NCBI RefSeq assembly: GCF_027460265.1
Contig: NZ_JAPZBC010000001.1
Span: 2,445,501 to 2,509,500, forward strand
Direction of reading: 5' to 3'
Source of the DNA: Streptomyces sp. WMMC940
Lineage (GTDB): Bacteria; Actinomycetota; Actinomycetes; Streptomycetales; Streptomycetaceae
DNA length: 64,000 bases
Part shown: positions 17,982 to 26,373 of the stretch, in pieces
Numbering within the stretch: position 1 is the stretch's first letter
Layout: each line of letters begins with the position of its first letter
The notes under the pieces: model-generated
What the model saw: the letters and a program-made list of their open reading frames with translations, nothing else
What the model was told of the DNA's origin: nothing
The model's database searches: none
Translations under genes and position numbers: made by a program

Positions 17982-19383
17982 TCTTCCCCGGAAGGCGGTC
18001 ACCCGTACGGCCAAGTTGGCTGCTCTGCCACTGGGTTTCGCCGGCCGTGCCACATGGGGCCTGGGCAAGCGGATCGGCGGCAAGTCCGCGGAGATCGTGG
18101 CTCGCGAGCTGCAACAGCGCACGGCGGAGCAGTTGTTCAAGGTGCTCGGCGAGCTGAAGGGCGGCGCGATGAAGTTCGGGCAGGCCCTGTCCGTCTTCGA
18201 GTCGGCCCTGCCCGAGGAGGTGGCCGGGCCCTACCGGGCCGCACTCACCAAACTCCAGGACGCCGCCCCTCCGATGCCGACGCGCACCGTTCACGAGGCG
18301 CTGGCCGAGCGGCTGGGCGAGGACTGGCGTGAACTCTTCCTGGAATTCGAGGACAAGCCGGCGGCGGCCGCGTCCATCGGCCAGGTCCACCGCGCGGTGT
18401 GGCACGACGGGCGCGAGGTCGCGGTGAAGGTCCAGTACCCCGGAGCCGGTGAGGCCCTGCTCTCGGACCTGTCCCAGTTGAGCCGGTTCGCCCGGCTGCT
18501 GGGACCGCTGATCCCGGGAATGGACATCAAGCCGCTGATCGCCGAGTTGCACGACCGGGTCTCGGAGGAGCTGGACTACGAGTTGGAGGCCCGGGCCCAG
18601 CGGGAGCACGCGGCGGAGTTCGCGGGCGACCCGGATGTGGTGGTGCCCGATGTGGTGCACCAGGCAGACCAGGTGCTGGTCACGGAGTGGATCGACGGAA
18701 CGCCGCTGGCAGAGGTGATCAGCGACGGCACCCAGGAGCAGCGCGACCGCGCCGGCCAGTTGCTGGCCCGGTTCCTGTTCTCCGGCCCCGCCCGGACGGG
18801 GTTGCTGCACGCCGACCCCCATCCGGGGAACTTCCGGCTGCTGCCCGCGGCCGGTGCCTCCGAGGGCGAAGGGGATCCGGCCGAGTGGCGGCTCGGTGTC
18901 CTGGACTTCGGCACGGTGGACCGGCTGCCCGGTGGACTGCCCAGGACCATCGGCGACTGCCTCCGGATGACGCTGGAGGGAGAGGCCGAGTCGGTCTACG
19001 GGGTGCTGTGCGAGGAGGGTTTCGTCAGGGAGGCGATCGACCTCCACCCGGAGGCCGTGCTGGAGTACCTTCTGCCGATCATCGAACCCGCGGAGGCGGA
19101 CCGCTTCACCTTCACCCGCGGCTGGATGCGGACCCAGGCGGCGCGGATAGCCGATCCACGGTCTCCCGCACACCAGTTGGGCAAGCAGCTGAATCTCCCG
19201 CCGGCCTATCTGCTGATCCACCGTGTGACGCTGAGCACGATAGGCGTGCTGTGCCAGTTGAACGCGACCGTACGGCTGCGGCACGAACTGGAGTCCTGGC
19301 TGCCCGGATTCCTGACCGGCCCCGAGTCGGACGCCGACGCCGACGCGGACACCGAGGCCGGCGGCGTGGCGGCGGAGGCCTGA
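17974..19383 (+). CDS. ABC1/UbiB (AarF) family atypical kinase
   Basis: 469 residues. The family's signature set is present: [15 protein letters not shown] (KxGQ), the Ala-rich loop [12 protein letters not shown], the ATP-site lysine in [18 protein letters not shown], the catalytic loop [11 protein letters not shown] and the metal-binding LDFGTVD. These kinases act as ATPases in quinone or isoprenoid-lipid metabolism (UbiB, COQ8); actinobacteria make menaquinone, so a lipid-linked role is likely but not shown. ATG 17974 follows ggagggg at 17964-17970 and overlaps the ThiF-like gene, so both are translated from one message. The C-terminus ends in an Asp/Ala-rich tail. Rv3197 is the positional counterpart. 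Confidence 0.9.
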   Translation: MSDLPRKAVTRTAKLAALPLGFAGRATWGLGKRIGGKSAEIVARELQQRTAEQLFKVLGELKGGAMKFGQALSVFESALPEEVAGPYRAALTKLQDAAPPMPTRTVHEALAERLGEDWRELFLEFEDKPAAAASIGQVHRAVWHDGREVAVKVQYPGAGEALLSDLSQLSRFARLLGPLIPGMDIKPLIAELHDRVSEELDYELEARAQREHAAEFAGDPDVVVPDVVHQADQVLVTEWIDGTPLAEVISDGTQEQRDRAGQLLARFLFSGPARTGLLHADPHPGNFRLLPAAGASEGEGDPAEWRLGVLDFGTVDRLPGGLPRTIGDCLRMTLEGEAESVYGVLCEEGFVREAIDLHPEAVLEYLLPIIEPAEADRFTFTRGWMRTQAARIADPRSPAHQLGKQLNLPPAYLLIHRVTLSTIGVLCQLNATVRLRHELESWLPGFLTGPESDADADADTEAGGVAAEA

Positions 19384-19485
19384 CCTTCCCGGGCCCCGGT
19401 CGGTCGCGGCTCGGGCTCCCGTCCTCCCGATCGGGACCGGGCAGGCGGGACCGGCCCGGAGCAAGGGGCCCAGTCCGAGGGCCGC

Positions 19486-19683
19486 TCACCACCAGGACGA
19501 GTCGAGCCGTCCCTCGATGGCCCTGATATTGGCCCGGGCGCACTCCTCGCAGAAGAAGTGTCGTCGGCCGTTCTCCACGGAGCAGATCCAGGTGGGAGGA
19601 GTGCCCTCGGCAACCGCGCCGCACCGGGAACACACGACGTTCTCGGCACCCGGCTGGGCAGGGTGATGAGTCTGTTCGTCCAC
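19486..19683 (-). CDS. Small zinc-ribbon-like protein (65 aa)
   Basis: GTG 19683 begins MDEQTHHPAQPG. Two cysteine pairs, CSRCG and CEECARAN, about 25 residues apart, would bind one zinc ion; the C-terminus ends IRAIEGRLDSSWW. Zinc-ribbon proteins of this size bind nucleic acid or act as partner subunits, but no family function is known to me. The frame extends further upstream in poor codon usage, so this GTG is preferred, though no clear Shine-Dalgarno is seen. Convergent with the ABC1 kinase gene and downstream of the wblC group. Confidence 0.7.
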   Translation of the reverse strand: MDEQTHHPAQPGAENVVCSRCGAVAEGTPPTWICSVENGRRHFFCEECARANIRAIEGRLDSSWW

Positions 19684-19729
19684 TACGTGACGATAACCCC
19701 GCAGGGCGCACGGAAGAGGACAACGCACC

Positions 19730-19760
19730 GCGGGGGCCGGTCCCTCGGACCGGCCCCCGC
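19730..19760 (-). terminator. Terminator of the wblC transcript
   Basis: A perfect 14-bp stem (gcgggggccggtcc / ggaccggcccccgc) with a 3-nt loop lies 60 bp past the stop of the gene downstream of wblC, before the zinc-ribbon gene. Confidence 0.7.
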
Positions 19761-19820
19761 GGGGACACTGGTTCTTCGGACGGTCGGGCCGCCGTCCAGA
19801 GACGGCGTCCGACGGCCGGA

Positions 19821-20147
19821 CTACTGCATGACGGCCATGGCCAGCGCACGGCGGGCGCGCATGGACGCGCGCTCGGCACGCCGCTGCATCCGCCGGGCGG
19901 CCGCCAGGCGCGCGGCCCGGCGCTCCGCCTCGGCTTCCCGCAGGCGCTCGTGCATATGCGCGCGGGCCAGGGCTTCTGGGATGAGTTGCATCTCACGGGT
20001 CCTGTTCTGGCGCGAGGCGTTCGCGCCGATGGTGGTGACGTACGGGGTCGCGGAGCCGGACGGCTCGCTGGTGGAAGAGGTCATCGGGGCCTGCTTCTGG
20101 GGATCGTGCGTGAGGGGACGGTCGACGGTGCCTGGATGCGCGTTCAT
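19821..20147 (-). CDS. Basic helical protein translationally coupled to wblC (108 aa)
   Basis: 108 residues. The N-terminal half is polar and probably disordered (MTSSTSEPSGS...); residues 50-105 form one Ala/Arg/Glu-rich helix (RAHMHERLREAEAERRAAR and on), net strongly basic, of the kind that binds nucleic acid, ribosomes or an acidic partner. ATG 20147 overlaps the wblC stop in ATGA, so translation is probably coupled to wblC. There is an internal ATG (MTSST) as an alternative start. No family function is known. Co-expression with wblC would make it part of the antibiotic-stress response. Confidence 0.65.
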   Translation of the reverse strand: MNAHPGTVDRPLTHDPQKQAPMTSSTSEPSGSATPYVTTIGANASRQNRTREMQLIPEALARAHMHERLREAEAERRAARLAAARRMQRRAERASMRARRALAMAVMQ

Positions 20148-20512
20148 GCCGCGACCGGGTTCTTGCGCGGACGGCCACGCGGCCGCTTGCGGGCGACGAC
20201 CACACCCTGGACGAAGAGCTCTCCGCCCCAGACGCCCCAGGGCTCACGCCGTTCCTTGGCGCCGGCGAGGCAGGCCTCGACCAGGGGGCAGGTGCGGCAG
20301 AGGGACTTGGCGTACTCGACGTCCGCCGGCGACTCGGCGAAGAAGACCTCCGGGTCGTAGGAACGGCAGGGGACGGGTACGCCGAGGTTCTCGATGGCGT
20401 CGTCGAGCGCGGTGAGCGCAGTGAGGGGGGTCAAGGCGGAGTCCTCCGTGAGGCCGGGCGGGGGGATCGTGTCGGAAGGCGGTACGGACGGGGCGTGCGC
20501 TTCGAGTTGCAC
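20144..20512 (-). CDS. wblC: WhiB-like transcription factor WblC (WhiB7)
   Basis: 122 residues from GTG 20512. Four cysteines (49, 72, 75, 81) in the pattern Cx22CxxCx5C ligate the [4Fe-4S] cluster, followed by the GVWGG turn (residues 93-97), and the C-terminal AT-hook RGRPRK (residues 112-117), which separates WhiB7/WblC from other Wbl proteins. WblC works with the housekeeping sigma factor region 4 to activate intrinsic antibiotic-resistance genes after ribosome-targeting drugs. The leader contains an ORF and an intrinsic terminator (20611-20659). Neighbours uvrD2 and the ABC1 kinase match the M. tuberculosis whiB7 (Rv3197A) context. The frame extends upstream without codon bias, supporting GTG 20512. 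Confidence 0.95.
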   Translation of the reverse strand: MQLEAHAPSVPPSDTIPPPGLTEDSALTPLTALTALDDAIENLGVPVPCRSYDPEVFFAESPADVEYAKSLCRTCPLVEACLAGAKERREPWGVWGGELFVQGVVVARKRPRGRPRKNPVAA

Positions 20513-20610
20513 GGTGGTGTCTTCCTCGTCTGTTCTGTCCGGTCTGTGGACCGGGCTTCGGCTGGTACCGGGTCTTGCTGGTCCCGAGGCCCCTTCGCTC
20601 TGTTTCCTCA

Positions 20611-20659
20611 TCGGGGAAAACAGAAGGGCCGCGGATCCCGGGTGGGGTTCCGCGGCCCT
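20611..20659 (-). terminator. Intrinsic terminator/attenuator in the wblC leader
   Basis: On the transcribed (minus) strand an 11-bp perfect stem (AGGGCCGCGGA / TCCGCGGCCCT, 13-nt loop) is followed at once by TCTGTTTTCC, a U-rich tract rare in this genome. It lies 24 nt after the stop of the leader ORF and about 100 nt before the wblC GTG, so by default it would stop transcription before wblC. A terminator with upstream translated ORF is the arrangement known for ribosome-mediated attenuation of whiB7/wblC. Confidence 0.85.
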
Positions 20660-20682
20660 GAAGGCGCCGGCCTGATCCTGGA

Positions 20683-21015
20683 TCAGGCTGGATCACTCCA
20701 GGGTTCGAGCCCACGGAAGGCCCACATCGTGTGGTGCTGCGTCGTCTGCTTCTGGGTTCCGGCACTGGCCGCCGCGAGGGCACAGGCCTTGGCCTCTGCC
20801 GCCACTACTCCTGCTTCCAGTGCCTTGGTCGGTCGCTCATTGCGCTCCCGGACGGGCAGATCCACGCCGAGGGCGGTCGGCCGACCGGCCTCGAAGCCGG
20901 ACAGACCGGTGCCAATGAACGCCGAACCGGAGAGGCCGAGCGAGCAGGCGGAGACGACCGAGCGATCGGTCATTTTGACGGTCGTGCGGATGGAGCTGGC
21001 GTAGATGCTGATCAC
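20683..21015 (-). CDS. Leader ORF upstream of wblC (110 codons)
   Basis: GTG 21015 has a strong Shine-Dalgarno (ggagg, about 8 nt away) and starts MISIYASSIRTTVKMTDRS. Codon bias is typical for the organism through at least the first two thirds, so it is translated. It is followed at 24 nt by the attenuator stem. The C-terminus (HHTMWAFRGLEPWSDPA) is near the terminator, where a stalled or slowed ribosome could affect folding. No homology or motif recognised. It may be a regulatory leader ORF, a protein in its own right, or both. Inner starts (ATG at codon 15) are possible. Confidence 0.7.
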   Translation of the reverse strand: MISIYASSIRTTVKMTDRSVVSACSLGLSGSAFIGTGLSGFEAGRPTALGVDLPVRERNERPTKALEAGVVAAEAKACALAAASAGTQKQTTQHHTMWAFRGLEPWSDPA

Positions 21016-21127
21016 TGGAATCGCCTCCTCTCGGCGCCTCGGGGACCGGCCGGGGCCGATCACGCGTATTCGGACAAGTACAGCACGGCAACAGGGCTTC
21101 GGAGAAGCCGCCGTTCCCGTGGTTAAG

Positions 21128-21166
21128 AACCTATGGGGACGACCGGCACGCGCGCAAACTATTTTC
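21128..21166 (-). promoter_or_regulatory. WblC-type promoter of the wblC leader
   Basis: Minus strand: AT-rich GAAAAT (21161-21166) just upstream of a -35-like TTTGCG (21153-21158), then 17 nt to CATAGG (21130-21135) as -10. An AT-rich element directly upstream of -35 is the known signature of promoters activated by WhiB7/WblC, including its own. It would begin transcription about 110 nt before the leader ORF. It lies immediately after the uvrD2 stop. Assignment of -10 is approximate. Confidence 0.6.
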
Positions 21167-21180
21167 TCGACGAGTTCGCA

Positions 21181-23355
21181 TCAGTCGTCCTCCTCGCTCC
21201 CACCGGCCTCCTGGCCTGCACAGATGGCCAGGACATCGGCACCGAAGCGGTCCAGTTTGCGTCCACCCACGCCCGAGATCCCCGCGAGCTCTCCCTCGCT
21301 GCCGGGCACGGCCTCGGCGATCGCCATCAGGGTCTTGTCGGTGAAGACGCAGTACGCCGGCTGGCCCAGCTCCCTGGCCTGCTCCGACCGCCACTCGCGC
21401 AGCCGCTCGTACAGCGCCTCGTCCATGTCGGAGGGGCAGTCCTCACAGCGCATCAGCTTCATCTCGCCGGCGTCGGTGAGCGTCTTGCCGCACACCCGGC
21501 ACAGCACCGGTCCGCGGCGCTTCCGCCGTCCTCCGGCGCCGCGCTCGATTCCTCCGGCGCCACCGGCCGTTCGGGTGCCGGGGGCCGCGGAGCCCGGCCT
21601 GAGCCCGTTCAGGAAACGGGTGGGGCGGCGGGAGGCGCGGCCCCCGGGCGAGCGGGACAGCGCCCAGGAGAGCGACAGATGGAGCCGGGCGCGGGTGACG
21701 CCGACGTACAGGAGCCGGCGCTCCTCCTCGACCTGTTCGTCGGTCTTGGCGTAGGTGATCGGCATCATCCCCTCGGTGAGTCCGACCAGGAACACGGCGT
21801 CCCACTCCAGGCCCTTGGCCGAGTGGAGCGAGGCCAGGGTGACGCCCTGGACTGTCGGGGCGTGCTGGGCGGCGGCGCGCTCGTCGAGCTCGGCGACGAG
21901 CTCGGCCAGTCCGGCCCCGGGCCTGGCACGGGCGAAGTCCTCGGCCAGCCTGACGAGGGCGGCCAGCGACTCCCAGCGGTCACGCACCGCACCCGAGCCG
22001 GCGGGGGGCTCGGTGCTCCAGCCCTTGGTGGACAGCACGGCCCGGACCTGCGAGGGCAGGTCCTCCGCGTCGTCCAGCAGGGCGTCGTTCCCACCGGCGC
22101 GGGCCGCTCCCCTGAGCGCGACCCCGGCCTCCCGGACCTCGGCACGCTCGAAGAACCGCTCCGCACCGCGCAGCTGGTACGGCACGCCCGCGTCGGCGAG
22201 GGCCTGCTCGTAGACCTCGGACTGGGCGTTGACCCGGAACAGCACGGCGATCTCACCGGCCGGAACGCCCGCGGCGATCAGATCGCGGATCCGGCGGGCG
22301 GTGCCCTCGGCCTCGGCGGGCTCGTCCGCGTACTCCGTGTAGGAGGGATCCGGGCCGGGGTCGCGCTGCGAGACGAGTTCCAGGCGGTGCTCGGCGGCAC
22401 GGCCGCGCGCCTGTCCCAGCAGACCGTTGGCCAGATGGACGACCTGGGGGGTCGACCGGTAGTCGCGCACGAGCTTCACCACCGTCGCCCCGGGGTGACG
22501 GGTGCGGAAGTCCAGCAGATGGTCTGGGGTGGCGCCGGTGAAGGAGTAGATGGTCTGGCTGGCGTCGCCCACGACGCACAGACTCTCCCGGTCGCCGAGC
22601 CAAAGCTCCAGCAGCCGCTGCTGGAGCGGCGACACGTCCTGGTACTCGTCCACCACGAAGTGCTGGTACTGGCGGCGGATCTGGTCGGCGATGTCGTGGC
22701 GGTCCTGGAGGATGCCGACCGTGAGCAGCAGGACGTCCTCGAAGTCGATCACCGAGCGGTCACGCTTCAGCTGCTCGTACAGCGCATAGATCTGGCCGAT
22801 CTCCGCCGGGTCACGAGGCGCGTCCCTGAGGGACTTGGCCACGGCGGCGGGATAGTCGGCGGGGACGGTCTGGGTGACCTTGGCCCATTCGATCTCGCTG
22901 GTCACGTCCCTGAGCTCGTTGCGGTCGAGCCGCACACGGCAGCGGGCGGCCGCCTCGGCGACGAGCTGGATCTTGCGCTCCAGCAGCCTCGGCAGCTCCC
23001 CGCCGACGGCTTTCGGCCAGAAGTACTGAAGTTGTCGGAGGGCCGCCGAATGGAAGGTGCGGGCCTGCACTCCGCCCGCGCCGAGCTGCCGCAGCCTGCC
23101 TCGCATCTCCCCCGCGGCGCGGTTGGTGAACGTGACGGCCAGCACACTCGCGGGCTGGAGTATCCCCGCACGCACTCCGTAGGCGATGCGATGGGTGATC
23201 GCCCGCGTCTTGCCCGTACCGGCGCCGGCCAGGACGCACACCGGACCGCTCAGGGCGGTCGCCACCGCCCGCTGCTCGGGGTCGAGCCCGTCGAGCACCG
23301 CGTCGGCGGACTCGGGGACCTGAGGGAAGAGGGAGGAGTGCGTTGCTGCTGTCAC
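21181..23355 (-). CDS. uvrD2: SF1A DNA helicase UvrD2
   Basis: 724 residues. Helicase motifs in order: Walker A GAGTGKT at residues 44-50, TFTNRAAGEM (Ia), VDEYQDVSPLQ (II), GDASQTIYSFTGA (III), LVRDYRST (IV), LASLHSAKGLEWDAVF (V), YVGVTRARL (VI). The C-terminal part has CRVCGK and CEDCP, a four-cysteine zinc site, and ends with an HRDC-like domain (about 640-715). That combination is UvrD2 (Rv3198c-like), not UvrD1/PcrA. It unwinds 3'-tailed DNA in repair or replication. The GTG start lies 176 bp from the divergent mycoredoxin gene. Confidence 0.93.
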   Translation of the reverse strand: MTAATHSSLFPQVPESADAVLDGLDPEQRAVATALSGPVCVLAGAGTGKTRAITHRIAYGVRAGILQPASVLAVTFTNRAAGEMRGRLRQLGAGGVQARTFHSAALRQLQYFWPKAVGGELPRLLERKIQLVAEAAARCRVRLDRNELRDVTSEIEWAKVTQTVPADYPAAVAKSLRDAPRDPAEIGQIYALYEQLKRDRSVIDFEDVLLLTVGILQDRHDIADQIRRQYQHFVVDEYQDVSPLQQRLLELWLGDRESLCVVGDASQTIYSFTGATPDHLLDFRTRHPGATVVKLVRDYRSTPQVVHLANGLLGQARGRAAEHRLELVSQRDPGPDPSYTEYADEPAEAEGTARRIRDLIAAGVPAGEIAVLFRVNAQSEVYEQALADAGVPYQLRGAERFFERAEVREAGVALRGAARAGGNDALLDDAEDLPSQVRAVLSTKGWSTEPPAGSGAVRDRWESLAALVRLAEDFARARPGAGLAELVAELDERAAAQHAPTVQGVTLASLHSAKGLEWDAVFLVGLTEGMMPITYAKTDEQVEEERRLLYVGVTRARLHLSLSWALSRSPGGRASRRPTRFLNGLRPGSAAPGTRTAGGAGGIERGAGGRRKRRGPVLCRVCGKTLTDAGEMKLMRCEDCPSDMDEALYERLREWRSEQARELGQPAYCVFTDKTLMAIAEAVPGSEGELAGISGVGGRKLDRFGADVLAICAGQEAGGSEEDD

Positions 23356-23447
23356 CCCGCCATGCTGCCAGGTCCCGCGAGATCACCGGGACGGTTGTCC
23401 ACAGGGGGACGGGGCCTGTCGTACCGGTACGACCGGTACGGGAATGG

Positions 23448-23473
23448 GGAATGGCGGCGGGGTCGCGTACGTT
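23448..23473 (+). promoter_or_regulatory. SigR-type promoter of the mycoredoxin gene
   Basis: GGAAT (23448-23452), 18 nt, GTT (23471-23473): an exact match to the pattern known for the thiol-stress sigma factor SigR. It lies 58 bp before the mycoredoxin start and points at it. An overlapping GGAAT seven bases upstream does not have GTT at the right distance. Confidence 0.75.
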
Positions 23474-23531
23474 CAATCCCCGGAAACCCCGTGGGACACC
23501 CCCCACCGACCCAGAGGAGCGGGAGAAGGAC

Positions 23532-23789
23532 ATGCAGGGAACTCTGACGATGTACAGCACCACCTGGTGCGGCTACTGCCGGCGGCTGAAGAGCCAGCTG
23601 GACCGCGAGGGGATCTCGTACGTCGAGATCAACATCGAGGAGGACCCGCGGTCGGCCGCGTTCGTCGAGAAGGCGAACAACGGCAACCAGACCGTGCCGA
23701 CCGTCCTCGTGGTGCCGCCGAACGGCGGCGAGGACATCGTCATGACGAACCCCAGCCTGGCCCAGGTGAAGCAGGCCCTCGCGATCTGA
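23532..23789 (+). CDS. mrx1: Mycoredoxin (glutaredoxin-like, CGYC)
   Basis: 85 residues with a glutaredoxin/thioredoxin fold. MYSTTWCGYCRRLKSQL carries the CxxC active site at residues 13-16; QTVPTVLVV contains the cis-proline; TNPSLAQVKQAL is the terminal helix. Mycoredoxin-1 reduces protein-mycothiol mixed disulfides in actinobacteria and is recycled with mycothiol. ATG 23532 follows gagaagga. Divergent from uvrD2, as in M. tuberculosis (Rv3198A). The upstream SigR-type promoter fits a role in disulfide stress. Confidence 0.93.
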   Translation: MQGTLTMYSTTWCGYCRRLKSQLDREGISYVEINIEEDPRSAAFVEKANNGNQTVPTVLVVPPNGGEDIVMTNPSLAQVKQALAI

Positions 23790-23811
23790 CGCACCGGCCC
23801 GCACCGACGCC

Positions 23812-23845
23812 ACGCCCCTTCGGGTCAGGACCACCGGAGGGGCGT
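23812..23845. terminator. Terminator between mycoredoxin and nudC
   Basis: Imperfect stem with perfect 8-bp base acgcccct / aggggcgt and partial pairing inside, between the convergent genes. Confidence 0.55.
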
Positions 23846-23938
23846 CGTCGTGCCGGAACGCACTGGCCGTCGCACCGGGCACGGGGCGGGCCCCGTGCGA
23901 CCGGTGCGACCCCCCGGTGATGCGGAGGGCGAACGGCC

Positions 23939-24886
23939 TCAGGTGGGCGAGCCCGGCTTCGGCAGCGGCTTTCCGTACCAGAGCTCGATCAGCCGTGAGG
24001 CGATCGAGATCCCGTACGGGGGCAGGACCTCTCCGGACTCGAAGGCAGCGCACAGGTCCTCCCGGGAGAACCAGCGGGCCTCGTGGATCTCCTCGCCGTC
24101 CACGCAGATCTCGGACGAGGTGGCACGGGCCGTGAAACCGAGCATCAGGCTGTACGGGAAGGGCCACGGCTGGCTGGCGACGTACTCGACCTCGCCGACG
24201 GTGACGCCCGCCTCCTCGTACACCTCGCGGATCACCGACTGCTCGATGGACTCGCCGGGCTCGACGAAACCGGCGAGGGTGGAGAAGCGGCCCTCCGGCC
24301 AGTGGACCTGGCGGCCGAGCAGCGCGCGGTCGTCCTCGTCCGTGACGAGCATGATCACGGCGGGGTCCGTGCGCGGGTAGTGCTCGGCACCGCAGGCCGG
24401 GCAGCGGCGGATGTGCCCGGCGGCCGCGATGACGGTCCGCTCGCCGCAGCGCGAGCAGAAGCGGTGGAGCCGCTGCCAGTTCTCCAGGGCGACGGCGTGC
24501 ACCATCAGTCCCGCGTCCCTCGGGGACAGCAGCAGACCGGCCTCGCGCAGCCCGGCCGGCCGGGCGGACTGGTCCATGCGGCCGGGGAGCGAGTCCTTCT
24601 GGAGGGCGAAGTAGCTGACGCCGTCCTCGTCGGTGCCGAGGAAGTAGCGGTGGGTCTCGGTGGGGGGCGCCTCGAAGGCCGGGGTCGTCACCAGTTCGGT
24701 GCGGCCGTCGGGGGTGTCGTCGATCAGCACCTGGCCGCCGGAGACGACGAACACACGTGTCGTCGGGTGGCTCCAGGCAGCCGCCAGCCAGGCCTCGTCG
24801 AGTCGGTGGTGTGCGGCGCGGTCGATGCCGCTGGGCGCCGTCAGGCCGATGGAACGGCCGCCGGCGACGTGATCGAAGGTGCTCAC
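23939..24886 (-). CDS. nudC: NAD(H) pyrophosphatase NudC
   Basis: 315 residues. A zinc ribbon (CSRCG ... CPACG, residues 143-164) precedes the Nudix box GFVEPGESIEQSVIREVYEEAGV; the downstream SQPWPFPYSLM is the motif that separates NADH pyrophosphatases from other Nudix enzymes. NudC cleaves NADH to NMNH and AMP and can remove NAD caps from RNA in other bacteria. It is the same order as in M. tuberculosis (nudC next to uvrD2 and mycoredoxin). Start at 24886; 55 bp past the M20 peptidase stop, so the two may share a transcript. Confidence 0.92.
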   Translation of the reverse strand: MSTFDHVAGGRSIGLTAPSGIDRAAHHRLDEAWLAAAWSHPTTRVFVVSGGQVLIDDTPDGRTELVTTPAFEAPPTETHRYFLGTDEDGVSYFALQKDSLPGRMDQSARPAGLREAGLLLSPRDAGLMVHAVALENWQRLHRFCSRCGERTVIAAAGHIRRCPACGAEHYPRTDPAVIMLVTDEDDRALLGRQVHWPEGRFSTLAGFVEPGESIEQSVIREVYEEAGVTVGEVEYVASQPWPFPYSLMLGFTARATSSEICVDGEEIHEARWFSREDLCAAFESGEVLPPYGISIASRLIELWYGKPLPKPGSPT

Positions 24887-24941
24887 AGGTGCTTCCCACT
24901 CCCCCGGATCGACCGGTTGTCTGCGGATGACCGGTTGTCTG

Positions 24942-26363
24942 TCACTGGAGGGCGCCGGCCAGGTCGCCCCACAGGTACGCGGCGGTTTCGACGCCCTTCA
25001 GCAGCAGGGCCAGTTCGACCTTCTCGTTGGGCGCGTGCCAGCCGTCGGACGGCACGGAAACACCCAGGAACAGCACCGGCGCACCGAGCACGTCCTGGAG
25101 GTCCGCGGCGGGCCCCGACCCGCCCTCCCGCGTGAAGCGGATCTTCTGCCCGTCGAAGGCACGGCTCATCGACCGGGCGAGCGACTGCAGCGCCGGATGG
25201 TCCAGCGGCGTGAGGCAGGGCCGGGTCGCCGCACCGAAGGCGATCTCGTGGCGGATGCCGGCGGGCACCCGGGACGCGACCCAGGCGCGGACCGCCTCCT
25301 CCACCCGGTCCGGATCCTGACCGGCGACCAGCCGGAAGGAGAGCTTCAGCCGCGCCGAGGCCGGGATGATCGTCTTGCCCCCGGGCCCCTGGTAGCCGCC
25401 GCCGATGCCGTTCACCTCGGCGGTCGGGCGGGTCCAGATGCGCTCCAGCGTGGTGTGGCCCGCCTCACCGAACGTCCCGTACGACTTGGCCGTACGCAGC
25501 CACTCGGACTCGTCGAACGGCAGCTCGGCGAGGAGTTCGCGCTCCGTCGCGCTCGGCTCGCGAACACCGTCGTAGAACCCGGGGACCGCCACCCGCTCGT
25601 CCTCGTCGTGCAGGGCGGCGACGATCCGGGCGGCGACGGTGGCCGGGTTGGGGACGGCACCGCCGAAGGAACCGGAGTGGATGTCCTGGTCCGGTCCGTA
25701 CAGTGCGATCTCGCAGTCTGCGAGGCCGCGCATGCCGGTACACACGGTGGGGGTCGTCTCCGACCACATGCCCGTGTCGGAGACGATCACGACATCGGCG
25801 GCGAGCCGGTCCCGGCGCTGCTCGACCAGGGCGCGGAAGTGCGGTGATCCGGACTCCTCCTCGCCCTCGACGAGGAGCTTGAGGTTGACGGCCGGGCTCG
25901 TACGGCCCGTGGCGGCGAGGTGGGCGCGCACGCCGAGGGTGTGGAAGAGGACCTGGCCCTTGTCGTCGGCGGCGCCGCGGCCGTACATCCGGCCGTCCCT
26001 CACGACCGGTTCGAACGGTTCGGTGTCCCAGCCGTCCTCCCGGGCGGCGGGCTGCACGTCGTGGTGGCCGTAGACGAGCACCGTGGGGGCGTCCGGGTCG
26101 GCGGACGGCCACTCGGCGAAGACCGCCGGGGCCCCCTGGGCCTCGCCCGGCGCGGCCGGGGGAACCTCCCAGACCTCGGCGGTCGGGAAGCCGGTCTCCG
26201 TGAGCTTCGCGGCCAGCCATTCCGCGCTGCGCCGTACGTCCTTGTCGTGCTCCGGCTGCGCGGAGACGGAAGGGATGCGCAGCCACTCGGCGAGGTCGCC
26301 GATGAAGGCGGCGCGATGCTCCGCTATGTACGTACGGACGGCGCTGTCCGGGGTGTCGCTCAT
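24942..26363 (-). CDS. M20 family metallo-dipeptidase
   Basis: 473 residues from ATG 26363 (MSDTPDSAV). M20 metal ligands are visible: VYGHHDVQPA (His, Asp), GRGAADDKGQ (bridging Asp), VEGEEESGS (general base Glu and ligand), SDTGMW, and a late VPSDGWHAPNEKV (His). The central dimerization lid (about residues 195-355) is present. The closest type is the PepV/CNDP dipeptidase group that hydrolyses dipeptides or acylated amino acids, in the cytoplasm. An upstream extension in the same frame runs into the adnB 3' end and is not used. Only 10 bp separate it from adnB. Confidence 0.9.
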   Translation of the reverse strand: MSDTPDSAVRTYIAEHRAAFIGDLAEWLRIPSVSAQPEHDKDVRRSAEWLAAKLTETGFPTAEVWEVPPAAPGEAQGAPAVFAEWPSADPDAPTVLVYGHHDVQPAAREDGWDTEPFEPVVRDGRMYGRGAADDKGQVLFHTLGVRAHLAATGRTSPAVNLKLLVEGEEESGSPHFRALVEQRRDRLAADVVIVSDTGMWSETTPTVCTGMRGLADCEIALYGPDQDIHSGSFGGAVPNPATVAARIVAALHDEDERVAVPGFYDGVREPSATERELLAELPFDESEWLRTAKSYGTFGEAGHTTLERIWTRPTAEVNGIGGGYQGPGGKTIIPASARLKLSFRLVAGQDPDRVEEAVRAWVASRVPAGIRHEIAFGAATRPCLTPLDHPALQSLARSMSRAFDGQKIRFTREGGSGPAADLQDVLGAPVLFLGVSVPSDGWHAPNEKVELALLLKGVETAAYLWGDLAGALQ

Positions 26364-26373
26364 GGCATCGAGC

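Noticed and set aside
21133..23547. 804-codon plus-strand frame opposite uvrD2
   Set aside because: Antisense shadow; also covers the mycoredoxin promoter.
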